IMG/VR virus record: IMGVR_UViG_3300032087_003821
Coordinates: 1-46,314 of that record
Origin: a virus
Strand: one strand, 5' to 3'
DNA length: 46,314 nt
The translations under genes were made by a program, and so were the position numbers. The notes beneath the pieces were generated by a model. The model saw nothing but the letters and a program-made list of their open reading frames with translations, ran no database searches and was not told the DNA's origin. This document shows, piece after piece, positions 8,861 through 16,666 of this stretch. Every line of letters starts with the position of its first letter. Positions within the stretch are counted from its first letter, which is position 1.

Positions 8861-9674
8861 TTATTTCCTTTATTAAACTTCCTACACGTTTATTTGCCCA
8901 TTCACGTTCTTCACACCACCAACATTCGCCACATTCTGGTATATGCATACCTGCTTGATAATCTTTAAAATGACCACAAGCGTCTTTTACAACATCGTGA
9001 TGATTTATATCGCCTTCACAACTGCGTGTGGTTTCGTATAAATCCAATATATTGTGTATATAATACTGTGTTACTATCCAATCTTTTTTAACAAATCTAA
9101 ATGGGTGTACAAATGTTGCATTTACTTTGCCGCTGTAAAACCACAAATCAGTTAGTTGTCCGTCTTCAGCATCTTTGTCTCTGTTGGTCATGCGATCTTC
9201 ACGCAAATCATCAGGATTTTTACTAGTTGCATTATAAACAGCATCCAAGTTGTATTCCCATGCAGCAAATTTGTTGAAACTGCCAACAATGATTTGATCG
9301 CCGCTGCGTCCGTCTATTACAGGACCAATAACTCCGTGTTCTAATTCTGGTGGAATATATGTTGTATACCTGTTTTCAATAATGTAAGGAAACAAGTCTT
9401 TCAATTTGTTAAAAACTTGCATAGAAATATGGCCTTGCCACGGTCTTGTTTCCCAACAACGTTGATATGTTATAACATCAACTTTAGTATTTAAGTTATA
9501 TCTTTGTATCATACTACAAAGTAAATATGTAAGTAATGCACTATCTGCACCACCGCTTAAATTTACACCAATACGTTGCCATTTTTCGTCTATAGGAATG
9601 CTTAGATGCGACACAGTATGTAGCAAAACATTATCAGCAATATTTTTATAAAGACTATTGTTTACTTCATACAT
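8844..9674 (-). CDS. PP-loop ATPase with QueC-like zinc motif (copy B)
   Basis: 276 residues. The PP-loop SGGADS is at 40-45, preceded by a 35-residue N-terminal extension absent from copy A. TRSCEG (C219), then CGECWWC (C248, C251, C254) followed by EER, matches the QueC metal site; the insert between C219 and C248 is longer than in QueC and contains an extra Cys (C233). Members of the family adenylate a substrate and release pyrophosphate. It is flanked by the SDR and a twitch radical SAM gene (eight-base overlap with 9667-10995), and the pair radical SAM then PP-loop is repeated immediately upstream. Substrate unknown. Confidence 0.87.
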   Translation of the reverse strand: MYEVNNSLYKNIADNVLLHTVSHLSIPIDEKWQRIGVNLSGGADSALLTYLLCSMIQRYNLNTKVDVITYQRCWETRPWQGHISMQVFNKLKDLFPYIIENRYTTYIPPELEHGVIGPVIDGRSGDQIIVGSFNKFAAWEYNLDAVYNATSKNPDDLREDRMTNRDKDAEDGQLTDLWFYSGKVNATFVHPFRFVKKDWIVTQYYIHNILDLYETTRSCEGDINHHDVVKDACGHFKDYQAGMHIPECGECWWCEEREWANKRVGSLIKEINDYNR

Positions 9675-10995
9675 TATATACTAGTTCTCCGTCTACAAAC
9701 TTAAAACGTTGTATATGATCATTAAAGTTTTGATTCCATAATGTATCTGATTTAGGAATATACTTTAACAATGCTTGATAATCTTTATTTGTGGCTTGGT
9801 GTTTCATAACATATTCTCGTACTTGCTCAATGGCTTGTAATGCACTGGTAATATCAGTCCACCATCCGTATTTTATTTCTTCATCCCAAACATAATTATA
9901 CATTTCTTTGGTTGTAAGTATATTTCTTCTACGTTCTTTATCTATTTTAATTACAGCATTCCTAGCGTTTTCAATTTCGTTTAAAGTAGGACCTCTAAAT
10001 TTTAACATCATTACACTTGGATTTAAATATGCAGGTGTGTAAACAATGCTGCAATTTATGTAATCTAATTCAAGTGATAAGAATCCACGCATAACATCTT
10101 CAAATTCCATTATCTGATATACACTTGTAGTGCATACTAGGTTTATATGACTGTGCTTGTTATCAACTGCTTTGAATTTTTCTATGTTTTCTTTAAGTTT
10201 ATTCCAATCGCCTTGCCTAAAGTATGGATACAAGCGAGGTCCTGCATCTACACTTATCATTATATTACAATATCCAAATTTTTTCAAGAGAAAACTTAGG
10301 GCTTCTGGATCAAAATCTGCATTGAAGTTACTATGGAATATAATTTTTATGTTTTTTGCGTTTGGGTGTTCACTAAGTTTTTCTAATGTGGGCAAAAATT
10401 GCTTTTGATATAGTACTTCTCCGCCTGCAAAATCAATGCGTTCCAAGTTAGGAAAGTTTTTATTTAAGTCCTCAGCAATTTCCAATGCACGTTTTGTACT
10501 AATTTGCATTGTAAAGTCGTCGTCAACAGATGATCTGTGCATACGTCCAGTTAATTGGTGAAGTTGATGCTTGTGATCTTCCTCATCAGGTTCATATCCT
10601 TTGAGTTTTTTCATCCAACCACTACTAAACACTTGACTGCAATGCAAACAGGCCATGTTACAACTATGACTAAAACGTATTTCTACAGTTTTAAGTCCTG
10701 CAAAATCTACTTCTCCAGTTTCTAGATTATAATGTGTAAGATCTGCTTCTTGTTCTTGCCGCATACTTTTGCCGCTACGATCACGTTCTACATGCTCGCA
10801 CATATCGCAACCAAAACTCCATTCACCACGCATCATTTCTAATCTATGTTTGCGGAATAGTTCGTTGTTGTAAAACTCGCTGGGTAACCAAGCATCATCT
10901 AGTATTTGCATTTTTTCATGCTGCTGCGGACAACTTGTTACAAAGCCATTTTTAAAGTTCAATCCACCTATTGTGTAGTAGCAAGGTAAACTCAT
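9667..10995 (-). CDS. N-terminal twitch radical SAM protein (3 of 5), divergent
   Basis: 442 residues. The core motif is C112, C116, C119 (SCNMACLHC); the GGEP motif reads GGEV (191-194). The N-terminal module is altered: C5 and C22 with no CC pair, then CxxC at 63/66. The loss of one cysteine suggests a different auxiliary-cluster arrangement from its sisters. Overlaps of 8 and 4 bases tie it to PP-loop genes on both sides. Together with 11830-13230 and the two PP-loop genes it forms a repeated radical SAM + PP-loop unit, which argues that the two enzyme types act in succession or as a complex; this is inference. Confidence 0.9.
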   Translation of the reverse strand: MSLPCYYTIGGLNFKNGFVTSCPQQHEKMQILDDAWLPSEFYNNELFRKHRLEMMRGEWSFGCDMCEHVERDRSGKSMRQEQEADLTHYNLETGEVDFAGLKTVEIRFSHSCNMACLHCSQVFSSGWMKKLKGYEPDEEDHKHQLHQLTGRMHRSSVDDDFTMQISTKRALEIAEDLNKNFPNLERIDFAGGEVLYQKQFLPTLEKLSEHPNAKNIKIIFHSNFNADFDPEALSFLLKKFGYCNIMISVDAGPRLYPYFRQGDWNKLKENIEKFKAVDNKHSHINLVCTTSVYQIMEFEDVMRGFLSLELDYINCSIVYTPAYLNPSVMMLKFRGPTLNEIENARNAVIKIDKERRRNILTTKEMYNYVWDEEIKYGWWTDITSALQAIEQVREYVMKHQATNKDYQALLKYIPKSDTLWNQNFNDHIQRFKFVDGELVYNV

Positions 10996-11843
10996 ATGTT
11001 CTCCAATAAGAAGCCATTACAATTATCCAAACCCCATTGCTTTTCTTGGCAGAAAAAACAGTGTCCGCACTCTGGTGGATATTGTCTATTGTGTCTGTAT
11101 TCTTCACCAAACTCTGCAACATCGCCTTCGCAACTTCTAGTAAGTTTTAACAAGTCCCATTGATTATAATTATGATACTGTGCCATTGTAAAGTTTTTGC
11201 GTAATAGTCCAAATGGATTGATAGCAGGGCCGCTAATAGCCCAATCCCAATTGTCTTTCATATATTCTTCATTGCGGAATGTAGGTTCGTCTTCAGTAGC
11301 GAACGGAGGATTCATTGTAATACCTGTATAAATCAAATCAATCTTATACCTATGCATTACATATTCTTGAAAATCTAATGTGCATAACACATCACAGTTT
11401 GCTTCTCTTGGTAGTTTTGTAAAAATATGTTCTTTGCCTAAACGTGTAAGAGGCACATCTTCAAACTCTGGCGGTAAAAAGCCCCATACCTGTTCTTGTA
11501 TAATATTTGGAAAACGTGCCTTTAAATAATTATACACATCTTCTGCCATAGGAGCAAGCCAAGGCTTTTCTTTCCAAAAACGTACAAGCGTCATACAATA
11601 AATTTTATTATTGTAATTATTCTTTTCTATGTAATCACAAAGCATATAAGTTAGGATACTACTATCTGCACCACCACTTAAACTAACCAGCAAGTTTTTT
11701 GCATTTGGATCAAAATGTACAGGTAAACCATTTATTCTATGTATCTCAGGATAAGGGCGAAATAGAAGTTCGTATGTGTTTACAAACTTTTCATCTTTAT
11801 AACCTGATTCTAAATAGTCAAGATAATGTTTATCGTCCATCAA
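10992..11843 (-). CDS. PP-loop ATPase with QueC-like zinc motif (copy C)
   Basis: 283 residues. SGGADSS is at 56-62. TRSCEG (C238) is followed by CGHCFFC (C259, C262, C265) and QEKQWG. The layout follows copy B (long N-terminal extension, TLVRFWKEKPW versus TYQRCWETRPW after the second strand), so B and C are closer to each other than to copy A. The C-terminal Arg after the CxxCxxC motif is a Lys here. Coupled by ATGA to the downstream radical SAM gene and by a 14-base overlap to the upstream one. Likely reaction: ATP-dependent adenylation for amide, nitrile or thio-group formation; target unknown. Confidence 0.87.
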   Translation of the reverse strand: MMDDKHYLDYLESGYKDEKFVNTYELLFRPYPEIHRINGLPVHFDPNAKNLLVSLSGGADSSILTYMLCDYIEKNNYNNKIYCMTLVRFWKEKPWLAPMAEDVYNYLKARFPNIIQEQVWGFLPPEFEDVPLTRLGKEHIFTKLPREANCDVLCTLDFQEYVMHRYKIDLIYTGITMNPPFATEDEPTFRNEEYMKDNWDWAISGPAINPFGLLRKNFTMAQYHNYNQWDLLKLTRSCEGDVAEFGEEYRHNRQYPPECGHCFFCQEKQWGLDNCNGFLLENI

Positions 11844-13230
11844 ATATGTCCTTCATCTCAGGAAATACTTCTGCAAAGCTGTTACCACGTTGAGCATCAC
11901 ATCTTTGTAAAAATTCCTGCATCTCTGGCAAACGTCTACTCCAGTCTTCACTTTCCATAAATGATAACATTCCTTTAAGACGTTTAATACCATAAGGTGC
12001 AGCATCAAACATTTCTTTTGTGATTTTACCTTTGTGCCAAACAGGTACGCCAAGTTCCCAATTTTCTTCCCACCAAGGATAAAACTCTTCATACTTTTTA
12101 CGTACTTCTGCTTTAAACCATTCTGGTAATACTTTAACATTGAGGTGTGGTGGATGGTAAACAAAGTGATAGTTAATTCCTCCTGCACCAAATGGCCACA
12201 TATTGATTTTGTTAAAGTTTTGTGTTAGTTTCCATTTTATAAAGTCTGGCAAATAATAAATGTTCAATGCTTGTACTGCACAAGCAACTGTAATTTCTAC
12301 GTTATTGCTTGTTTCTTTGTCTAGTATATGAAATACTTCTTCTGTACGTTTCCATTTGCTCGGATAACGAATGTAATCGTTCATTTCGTGTATACTGTCT
12401 ACCGAATAGTGAAAACGCACCAGTTTGAATTCTTTCCATAGATCAAATAAATCCTCTCGCCATTCAACTCCATTTGAGTTATAACGTAGTTCAAGATCTT
12501 TTGCAATACCTTGTCGTATTGCTTCTTCAAGTATTTCATAATGCTCCTCAATAATAAGACTTTCACCGCCTGCAAAATAAATTTGCTGCATATTTGGCAT
12601 CTGTTCATAAAACTGTTCCCAGAACACAGGATTTTGCTTGTGCCAGTTATAACTACTGCCATTAGTACTGCCTTTATCCTGCCATTGCATCGTTTCTTTT
12701 AACGATTCATTTTTTACTTCTGGAAAGATCTTTTTGTAGTCTTTTATCCAACCTGAACTATCATGCGGGCTACACATAACACATGCTAACTGGCATTTTG
12801 TACCAAAACGCAAATCAATATATGCTAGTTGCGGTGGTACTTCTCCATCTTCTGTTGTGTTTGCAATAAGTTCATCTACATTTGTACGCTGGCTCCAATA
12901 TGCAGTTTCCCACATACGCTTACTATTATGTCCTGCTGCTTCTTCCTTATAACACTTTAAGCAACTAGGAGGCTTTTCGCCGTTCATCATTTGCTTACGT
13001 ACATTTTTCATATACTCACTGTTCCATGCAGTTTGAAAATCAGTAACATTTAAATTGTTAGGTTTGCCATCATCTGTTTTAAGAATACCAACTTGTCCGC
13101 CGTGTTCTTTGTCATTGGTTGGTCCAACACTACTAGCGTTTGCTGTGCAGCACACTCTCATACTGCCGTCTGGTCTTGTGCTTAGATGCACCCAAGGAAG
13201 GATGCAAAATGTATCCGATACTTTGCTCAT
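11830..13230 (-). CDS. N-terminal twitch radical SAM protein (4 of 5)
   Basis: 466 residues, the largest of the set. N-terminal module: C9 (TFCILPW), CC 27-28, CxxC 90/93. Core: C146, C150, C153 (KCQLACVMC) and a GGES variant of GGEP at 221-224. It most resembles 5855-7171 (same SYNWH..PVFW / AYNWVHNDSFW and YHFVYHPPHLNVKVLP / FHMAHHPKHLNIRVLP regions), so these two are probably the closest paralogues. It is preceded by the only real gap (42 bases) in the long operon, with an AGG Shine-Dalgarno about a dozen bases before the ATG and no convincing promoter. Confidence 0.92.
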   Translation of the reverse strand: MSKVSDTFCILPWVHLSTRPDGSMRVCCTANASSVGPTNDKEHGGQVGILKTDDGKPNNLNVTDFQTAWNSEYMKNVRKQMMNGEKPPSCLKCYKEEAAGHNSKRMWETAYWSQRTNVDELIANTTEDGEVPPQLAYIDLRFGTKCQLACVMCSPHDSSGWIKDYKKIFPEVKNESLKETMQWQDKGSTNGSSYNWHKQNPVFWEQFYEQMPNMQQIYFAGGESLIIEEHYEILEEAIRQGIAKDLELRYNSNGVEWREDLFDLWKEFKLVRFHYSVDSIHEMNDYIRYPSKWKRTEEVFHILDKETSNNVEITVACAVQALNIYYLPDFIKWKLTQNFNKINMWPFGAGGINYHFVYHPPHLNVKVLPEWFKAEVRKKYEEFYPWWEENWELGVPVWHKGKITKEMFDAAPYGIKRLKGMLSFMESEDWSRRLPEMQEFLQRCDAQRGNSFAEVFPEMKDIFDGR

Positions 13231-13272
13231 ACTGTACTTACCTAATTATCTGCGTAGTTTATGATGATATGA

Positions 13273-14343
13273 TTATTTACGTGTTTCGTTTGTTTCAATG
13301 TAATACAATTCATTATGATATGCTTTATTTTTTGCACAAGTTTTAATACATCTTGTCAAATGTAAAGGATGTCCTGGTGTCCAACTTGCTTCCAATAGTT
13401 TTTGATACCAACTATGATTTAATATTTCTTCTAAACTGTGATGATTTAAATTATTCCAGCCGTTATCAAAATAATTTAATTTATCAATTATCTTTTCAGA
13501 ATTTTTAAAAAAACTGTCCCATAAAAAACAACACGGCCATACACTCAAATCGTTAGCAATGAAAATTTCTTGCTCATGTATGTACTTGCAAGTAATACTA
13601 CTTACAATTTCTGTTACTTTGGTTTTATCAGTTTGTTGTTTTTTTGTTTTGTACTCTAGAATAAATTTATCTAACTCTTTTGCAATTTCTTTTTGTTTGT
13701 GTTCTTTACTACCAGTTGTAGTAATTACTTTTGTTTCTTTTGAATTTTTCTTTCCCACTTGTGATAACCATTGATGATAACTATTACGCATTCCTGTTCT
13801 AGTTGCAAAGTCAAAACCTAACACAGCAGCGTGAGCCCTGGCAGTAACTAAATCTTTTTCATTATGATCAAACTCAATAAAAATCCATGTTGCATGTTTT
13901 TCGGGTGCAGTTTCTGCAAACGCTGTAATATTACGTTCTACAACATTCCACTTAGTGTTTACACGATATATATGATTAGTTTCTTTGTGTCCATCTATGC
14001 AAAAATGCACATGCAATTTTCCTAAATACTTTGTAGCAAGTTTTCCTAGTTCTTTCCACCAATCTTCTTTATTATAACCTCCGTTTGTACTGTATTCGCA
14101 ATAGGCACCTCTTTCTAAAAGATATTCAGTCATTGCAAAGCAATCCTTGTTTAATATAGGATCGCCTAAGACACCGCAAAACTTAAATTCAACATCACTA
14201 TAATCATCTGATGGAAAAATACGTTGTAAATCTTGCAACGTAAATGAATTTATTTGTAACAAGTCTTTGTTTAAAGTTCTAGCACAGCCCGGACATGCAG
14301 CATTACAATCACTGGTAATTTCTAATTCAACTTTACGTATCAT
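13273..14343 (-). CDS. Radical SAM/SPASM-like protein, 'TNHxYR' subfamily (copy B)
   Basis: 356 residues. CxxxCxxC is at C13, C17, C20 (DCNAACPGC). In place of GGEP there is CGVLGDP (56-62), and the DGHKETNHIYR block is at about 117-127. The C-terminal part has C252 and the CC pair 271-272 after SVWP, then a TRCIKTC ending that resembles the LCTEKC ending of 3688-4719. A lysine-rich linker (about 198-245) separates the core from the SPASM-like part. It overlaps 14340-15422 by ATGA. The shared CGxxGDP and TNHxYR signatures mark the three genes as one subfamily with, presumably, related substrates. Confidence 0.9.
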   Translation of the reverse strand: MIRKVELEITSDCNAACPGCARTLNKDLLQINSFTLQDLQRIFPSDDYSDVEFKFCGVLGDPILNKDCFAMTEYLLERGAYCEYSTNGGYNKEDWWKELGKLATKYLGKLHVHFCIDGHKETNHIYRVNTKWNVVERNITAFAETAPEKHATWIFIEFDHNEKDLVTARAHAAVLGFDFATRTGMRNSYHQWLSQVGKKNSKETKVITTTGSKEHKQKEIAKELDKFILEYKTKKQQTDKTKVTEIVSSITCKYIHEQEIFIANDLSVWPCCFLWDSFFKNSEKIIDKLNYFDNGWNNLNHHSLEEILNHSWYQKLLEASWTPGHPLHLTRCIKTCAKNKAYHNELYYIETNETRK

Positions 14344-15422
14344 TTAAATTGAGCTCCAAACGGATCAAACTCTTTACCGCACTTCATACTACACACTTTT
14401 AATTTGCCATCGGCACAACTTGACTTGTTCCAACTGGCTTCTATGTTGTCAAATATACCTGTATCAAACACTGCACGTAAACCGTGTGTTTTAGCACTAA
14501 TTGCTTCTTTACCACCTATAGCATCAATAAAATTCCATACTTGTTCAACCTTAGGATCTTTGTGCCACCATTTGTACATACGCCCAGCTGTCCAGCAGCA
14601 AGGCATAGCAAGTCCTTCTGCTGTGATAAACAAGTTGCCTTCATCTTTTACTTTGCATTGTATTTCTGCACGATCATAATATGCATCCATACTACCGTGT
14701 TTGTTTTTTACGTTATCGTACTGTTTAATTGCATCATTTTGAAATTCTGTTTTTGGTTTTGCTAACTTTTGTGTTTCTTTGCCTTTGCGATTCACTGCTT
14801 GATGCGATTCTTTCTTTTCACTGCTGGCAGTAACAAATCTGCCTGTTTTCTTTTTAATAAATCTTTCACATCCCCATTCATCTGCAAGTGCTTCTGCTTG
14901 TTCGACTTGATGTTGATTATGTTCGAATATTAGGAAGTCCCAACGTGCTCTACCGCCTGCATCTATAAATGCTCGCATATTGCGTTCTACATTGTCCCAG
15001 ACAACACCCTGCCTGTATAAATGATTAGTGTCACTAAGACCGTCCACGCTGAAAATAACAGCACCCATCCTACCAAAGACTTTGGCCAATTCACGCCACC
15101 ACGTTTCATCTTTTGCTCCTGCATTTGTATTCATACTCAGCCACATTTTGCTGTTGTGTTCTCTAAAGTATTTGAATATGTCAAGTGTGTCCCGTGCAAC
15201 AATAGGATCACCCAAGTTACCACACATATACATAGTTTCTAATTGTGCAATAAATTCTGGTTCAAATATTCTTTTACAATCATCCAGTGTTAGTTCGCTT
15301 AAATCAATGTGTGGATTCAATGCACCGCCATTTTGATTGCGGTCACACATAGGACAACTGGCTTGACAGTTCTGTGTATTTTCTAAGTGTATAGTTTTTA
15401 TGTCTTCATACCTATACATCAA
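14340..15422 (-). CDS. Radical SAM/SPASM-like protein, 'TNHxYR' subfamily (copy C)
   Basis: 360 residues. CxxxCxxC at C19, C23, C26 (NCQASCPMC), CGNLGDP at 67-73 replacing GGEP, DG..DTNHLYRQGV at about 127-140. A charged Lys/Glu linker (about 180-230) precedes C256 and the CC pair 275-276, and a final C344/C348. Like 3688-4719 it has NGGALNPH just after the cluster motif (GGAVNPL there), so those two are the closer pair. An 11-base overlap joins it to the 74-aa gene upstream, making that small protein a possible partner or substrate. Confidence 0.91.
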   Translation of the reverse strand: MMYRYEDIKTIHLENTQNCQASCPMCDRNQNGGALNPHIDLSELTLDDCKRIFEPEFIAQLETMYMCGNLGDPIVARDTLDIFKYFREHNSKMWLSMNTNAGAKDETWWRELAKVFGRMGAVIFSVDGLSDTNHLYRQGVVWDNVERNMRAFIDAGGRARWDFLIFEHNQHQVEQAEALADEWGCERFIKKKTGRFVTASSEKKESHQAVNRKGKETQKLAKPKTEFQNDAIKQYDNVKNKHGSMDAYYDRAEIQCKVKDEGNLFITAEGLAMPCCWTAGRMYKWWHKDPKVEQVWNFIDAIGGKEAISAKTHGLRAVFDTGIFDNIEASWNKSSCADGKLKVCSMKCGKEFDPFGAQFK

Positions 15423-15636
15423 GCACCAACTTTACATCTTTACCAGGGCCAGTTTTACTAGGCAAATTGCCATACTGATCAATATACCATTCAATAACTG
15501 CCTTGTACCAATTTTGGCTGTTGTGATGCGCACGTTTGTTAAACTGCCAAATATTATTGTTTGTTGCTTGCATTGTGCTTAGAGCTCTTGCACTTTCTGT
15601 TTGAAGTTCACGTAACGTTAAATCATTTATATCCAA
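15412..15636 (-). CDS. Small conserved-looking protein, 74 aa, unknown
   Basis: Kept as a gene because it fits exactly between its neighbours with overlaps of 11 and 14 bases, like every other junction in this operon. The product begins MDINDLTLRELQTES, helical and charged, with a Trp/Asn/His-rich centre (NNNIWQF, HHNSQNW) and a C-terminal GPGKD turn. No cysteine, signal peptide or membrane segment is present. I do not recognise the family. It sits directly before a SPASM-type radical SAM gene, so a binding partner or a ribosomally made substrate is conceivable, but no leader/core boundary or repeat is visible to support that. Confidence 0.75.
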   Translation of the reverse strand: MDINDLTLRELQTESARALSTMQATNNNIWQFNKRAHHNSQNWYKAVIEWYIDQYGNLPSKTGPGKDVKLVLDV

Positions 15637-16666
15637 TTTTCATAAACCTTTTATATTTGTCTAATTGTAATTCGCCTTGATATAAAACTTTAGACATAGG
15701 CGCACTAGCACTAAAATTATCTAAAGTTTTGTGACAATTTACGTGTTCTTCTATTTCAAAATAATCATTTCCTTGTAGTATTACTAATTGATTTTTTTGT
15801 ATACAATCATACCATTCTTTAAAATTTTCGATATGTTCTGTACTGGTATTTATAACTGTGTTAGGATACCCCCATAGTCTTTCAGTTGTTCCGTCTGATT
15901 TGTTTACATCGTATATATGTTCATCAAACATAATTTCAAATATATCCTGTGTACATGCCTTGAAACGCCAATCCTCTAACACCCATTTTTTATTAAACGT
16001 TTCGGCAATTTTCCAAACATTAGGATCGATATCAAAACTTACAATTTTATCAATTTTTAATTTACTTTCAAATAACATTGTAGCCAATGTAGCATACCAA
16101 CCAGCACATAAAAATACTGTGCCTAAAACTACATCTAAATCTTTTAATGTATCAACTAACCAAATTTTGCTTTTTAGTTGTCCTTGGCTAAAACAATCTT
16201 TATCAAATTCGATATCATTTGTAATTAAATCTTTTAACGCTTTCACAAAATAACTATCGGTATATCTTTTTAATACTTTAAACAAACTCCATATATTGTC
16301 ATCAGTAATTAGTTTTTTTAAATCTTCATCTCCGATTAGTCTAAAAGTACTGTAAATATTATCTTCTAATACTGCCTTACGTAAATCTTCATTTCCTGGT
16401 AATAATCTAAATAAACTGCGAAGGTTTTCTTCTAATACTGCCTTACGTAAATCTTCTATATCGCCAACACAACGTTTGTTATCAACCAGTCTAAACACAC
16501 TATGCGGACTTTTACTTACAATAGCTTTGCTTAGTTCTTCTTTATTTGCTAATTGCAAAATAGTATAGATATCTTTATCGTTATAGCACCGGCGTAGTAG
16601 GCTAATTTTTTCATTGTCTACATTTAATATTTCAAATCTATCTAGTATTTCAAATATTTCCATCAA
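15623..16666 (-). CDS. Class I methyltransferase-like protein with N-terminal tandem repeats
   Basis: 347 residues in two parts. Residues about 43-137 hold four degenerate 21-28-residue helical repeats built on EDLRKAVLEDN..S.FRL. Residues about 180-345 look like a Rossmann methyltransferase: LCAGWYATLA at 186-195 in the motif I (SAM-binding) position and SFDIDP at 210-215 as the acidic motif II. It contains no recognised catalytic signature, so SAM binding is likely and methyl transfer only probable. The middle repeats share an exact 29-bp DNA repeat, a sign of recent in-frame duplication. It overlaps the glycosyltransferase upstream by 17 bases and the 74-aa gene downstream by 14. Confidence 0.75.
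   Translation of the reverse strand: MMEIFEILDRFEILNVDNEKISLLRRCYNDKDIYTILQLANKEELSKAIVSKSPHSVFRLVDNKRCVGDIEDLRKAVLEENLRSLFRLLPGNEDLRKAVLEDNIYSTFRLIGDEDLKKLITDDNIWSLFKVLKRYTDSYFVKALKDLITNDIEFDKDCFSQGQLKSKIWLVDTLKDLDVVLGTVFLCAGWYATLATMLFESKLKIDKIVSFDIDPNVWKIAETFNKKWVLEDWRFKACTQDIFEIMFDEHIYDVNKSDGTTERLWGYPNTVINTSTEHIENFKEWYDCIQKNQLVILQGNDYFEIEEHVNCHKTLDNFSASAPMSKVLYQGELQLDKYKRFMKIGYK
16362..16456 (-). repeat. Exact 29-bp direct repeat (66-bp period) inside the methyltransferase-like gene
   Basis: The 29 bases at 16362-16390 recur without change at 16428-16456. The 66-base offset equals 22 codons, so the repeat is in frame and encodes the EDLRKAVLE part of two adjacent helical repeats. Identity at DNA level, against only protein-level similarity of the flanking copies, suggests recent duplication or conversion. 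Confidence 0.9.

Noticed and set aside
1606-11843. A 7-deazaguanine (queuosine or DNA modification) pathway
   Set aside because: Only QueC-like proteins are present; no FolE, QueD or DpdA-type gene is visible, and the radical SAM genes are far longer than QueE and carry extra cysteine modules.
13231-13272. Possible internal promoter in the 42-base gap of the long operon
   Set aside because: A GTAAATAA stretch is close to the late octamer, but the stop codon explains part of it and no -35 or clear octamer is present.
14404-15336. Several 70-100-codon plus-strand frames opposite the radical SAM genes
   Set aside because: They are antisense to well-supported coding regions, have unusual Cys/His/Ser-rich composition and no ribosome sites.
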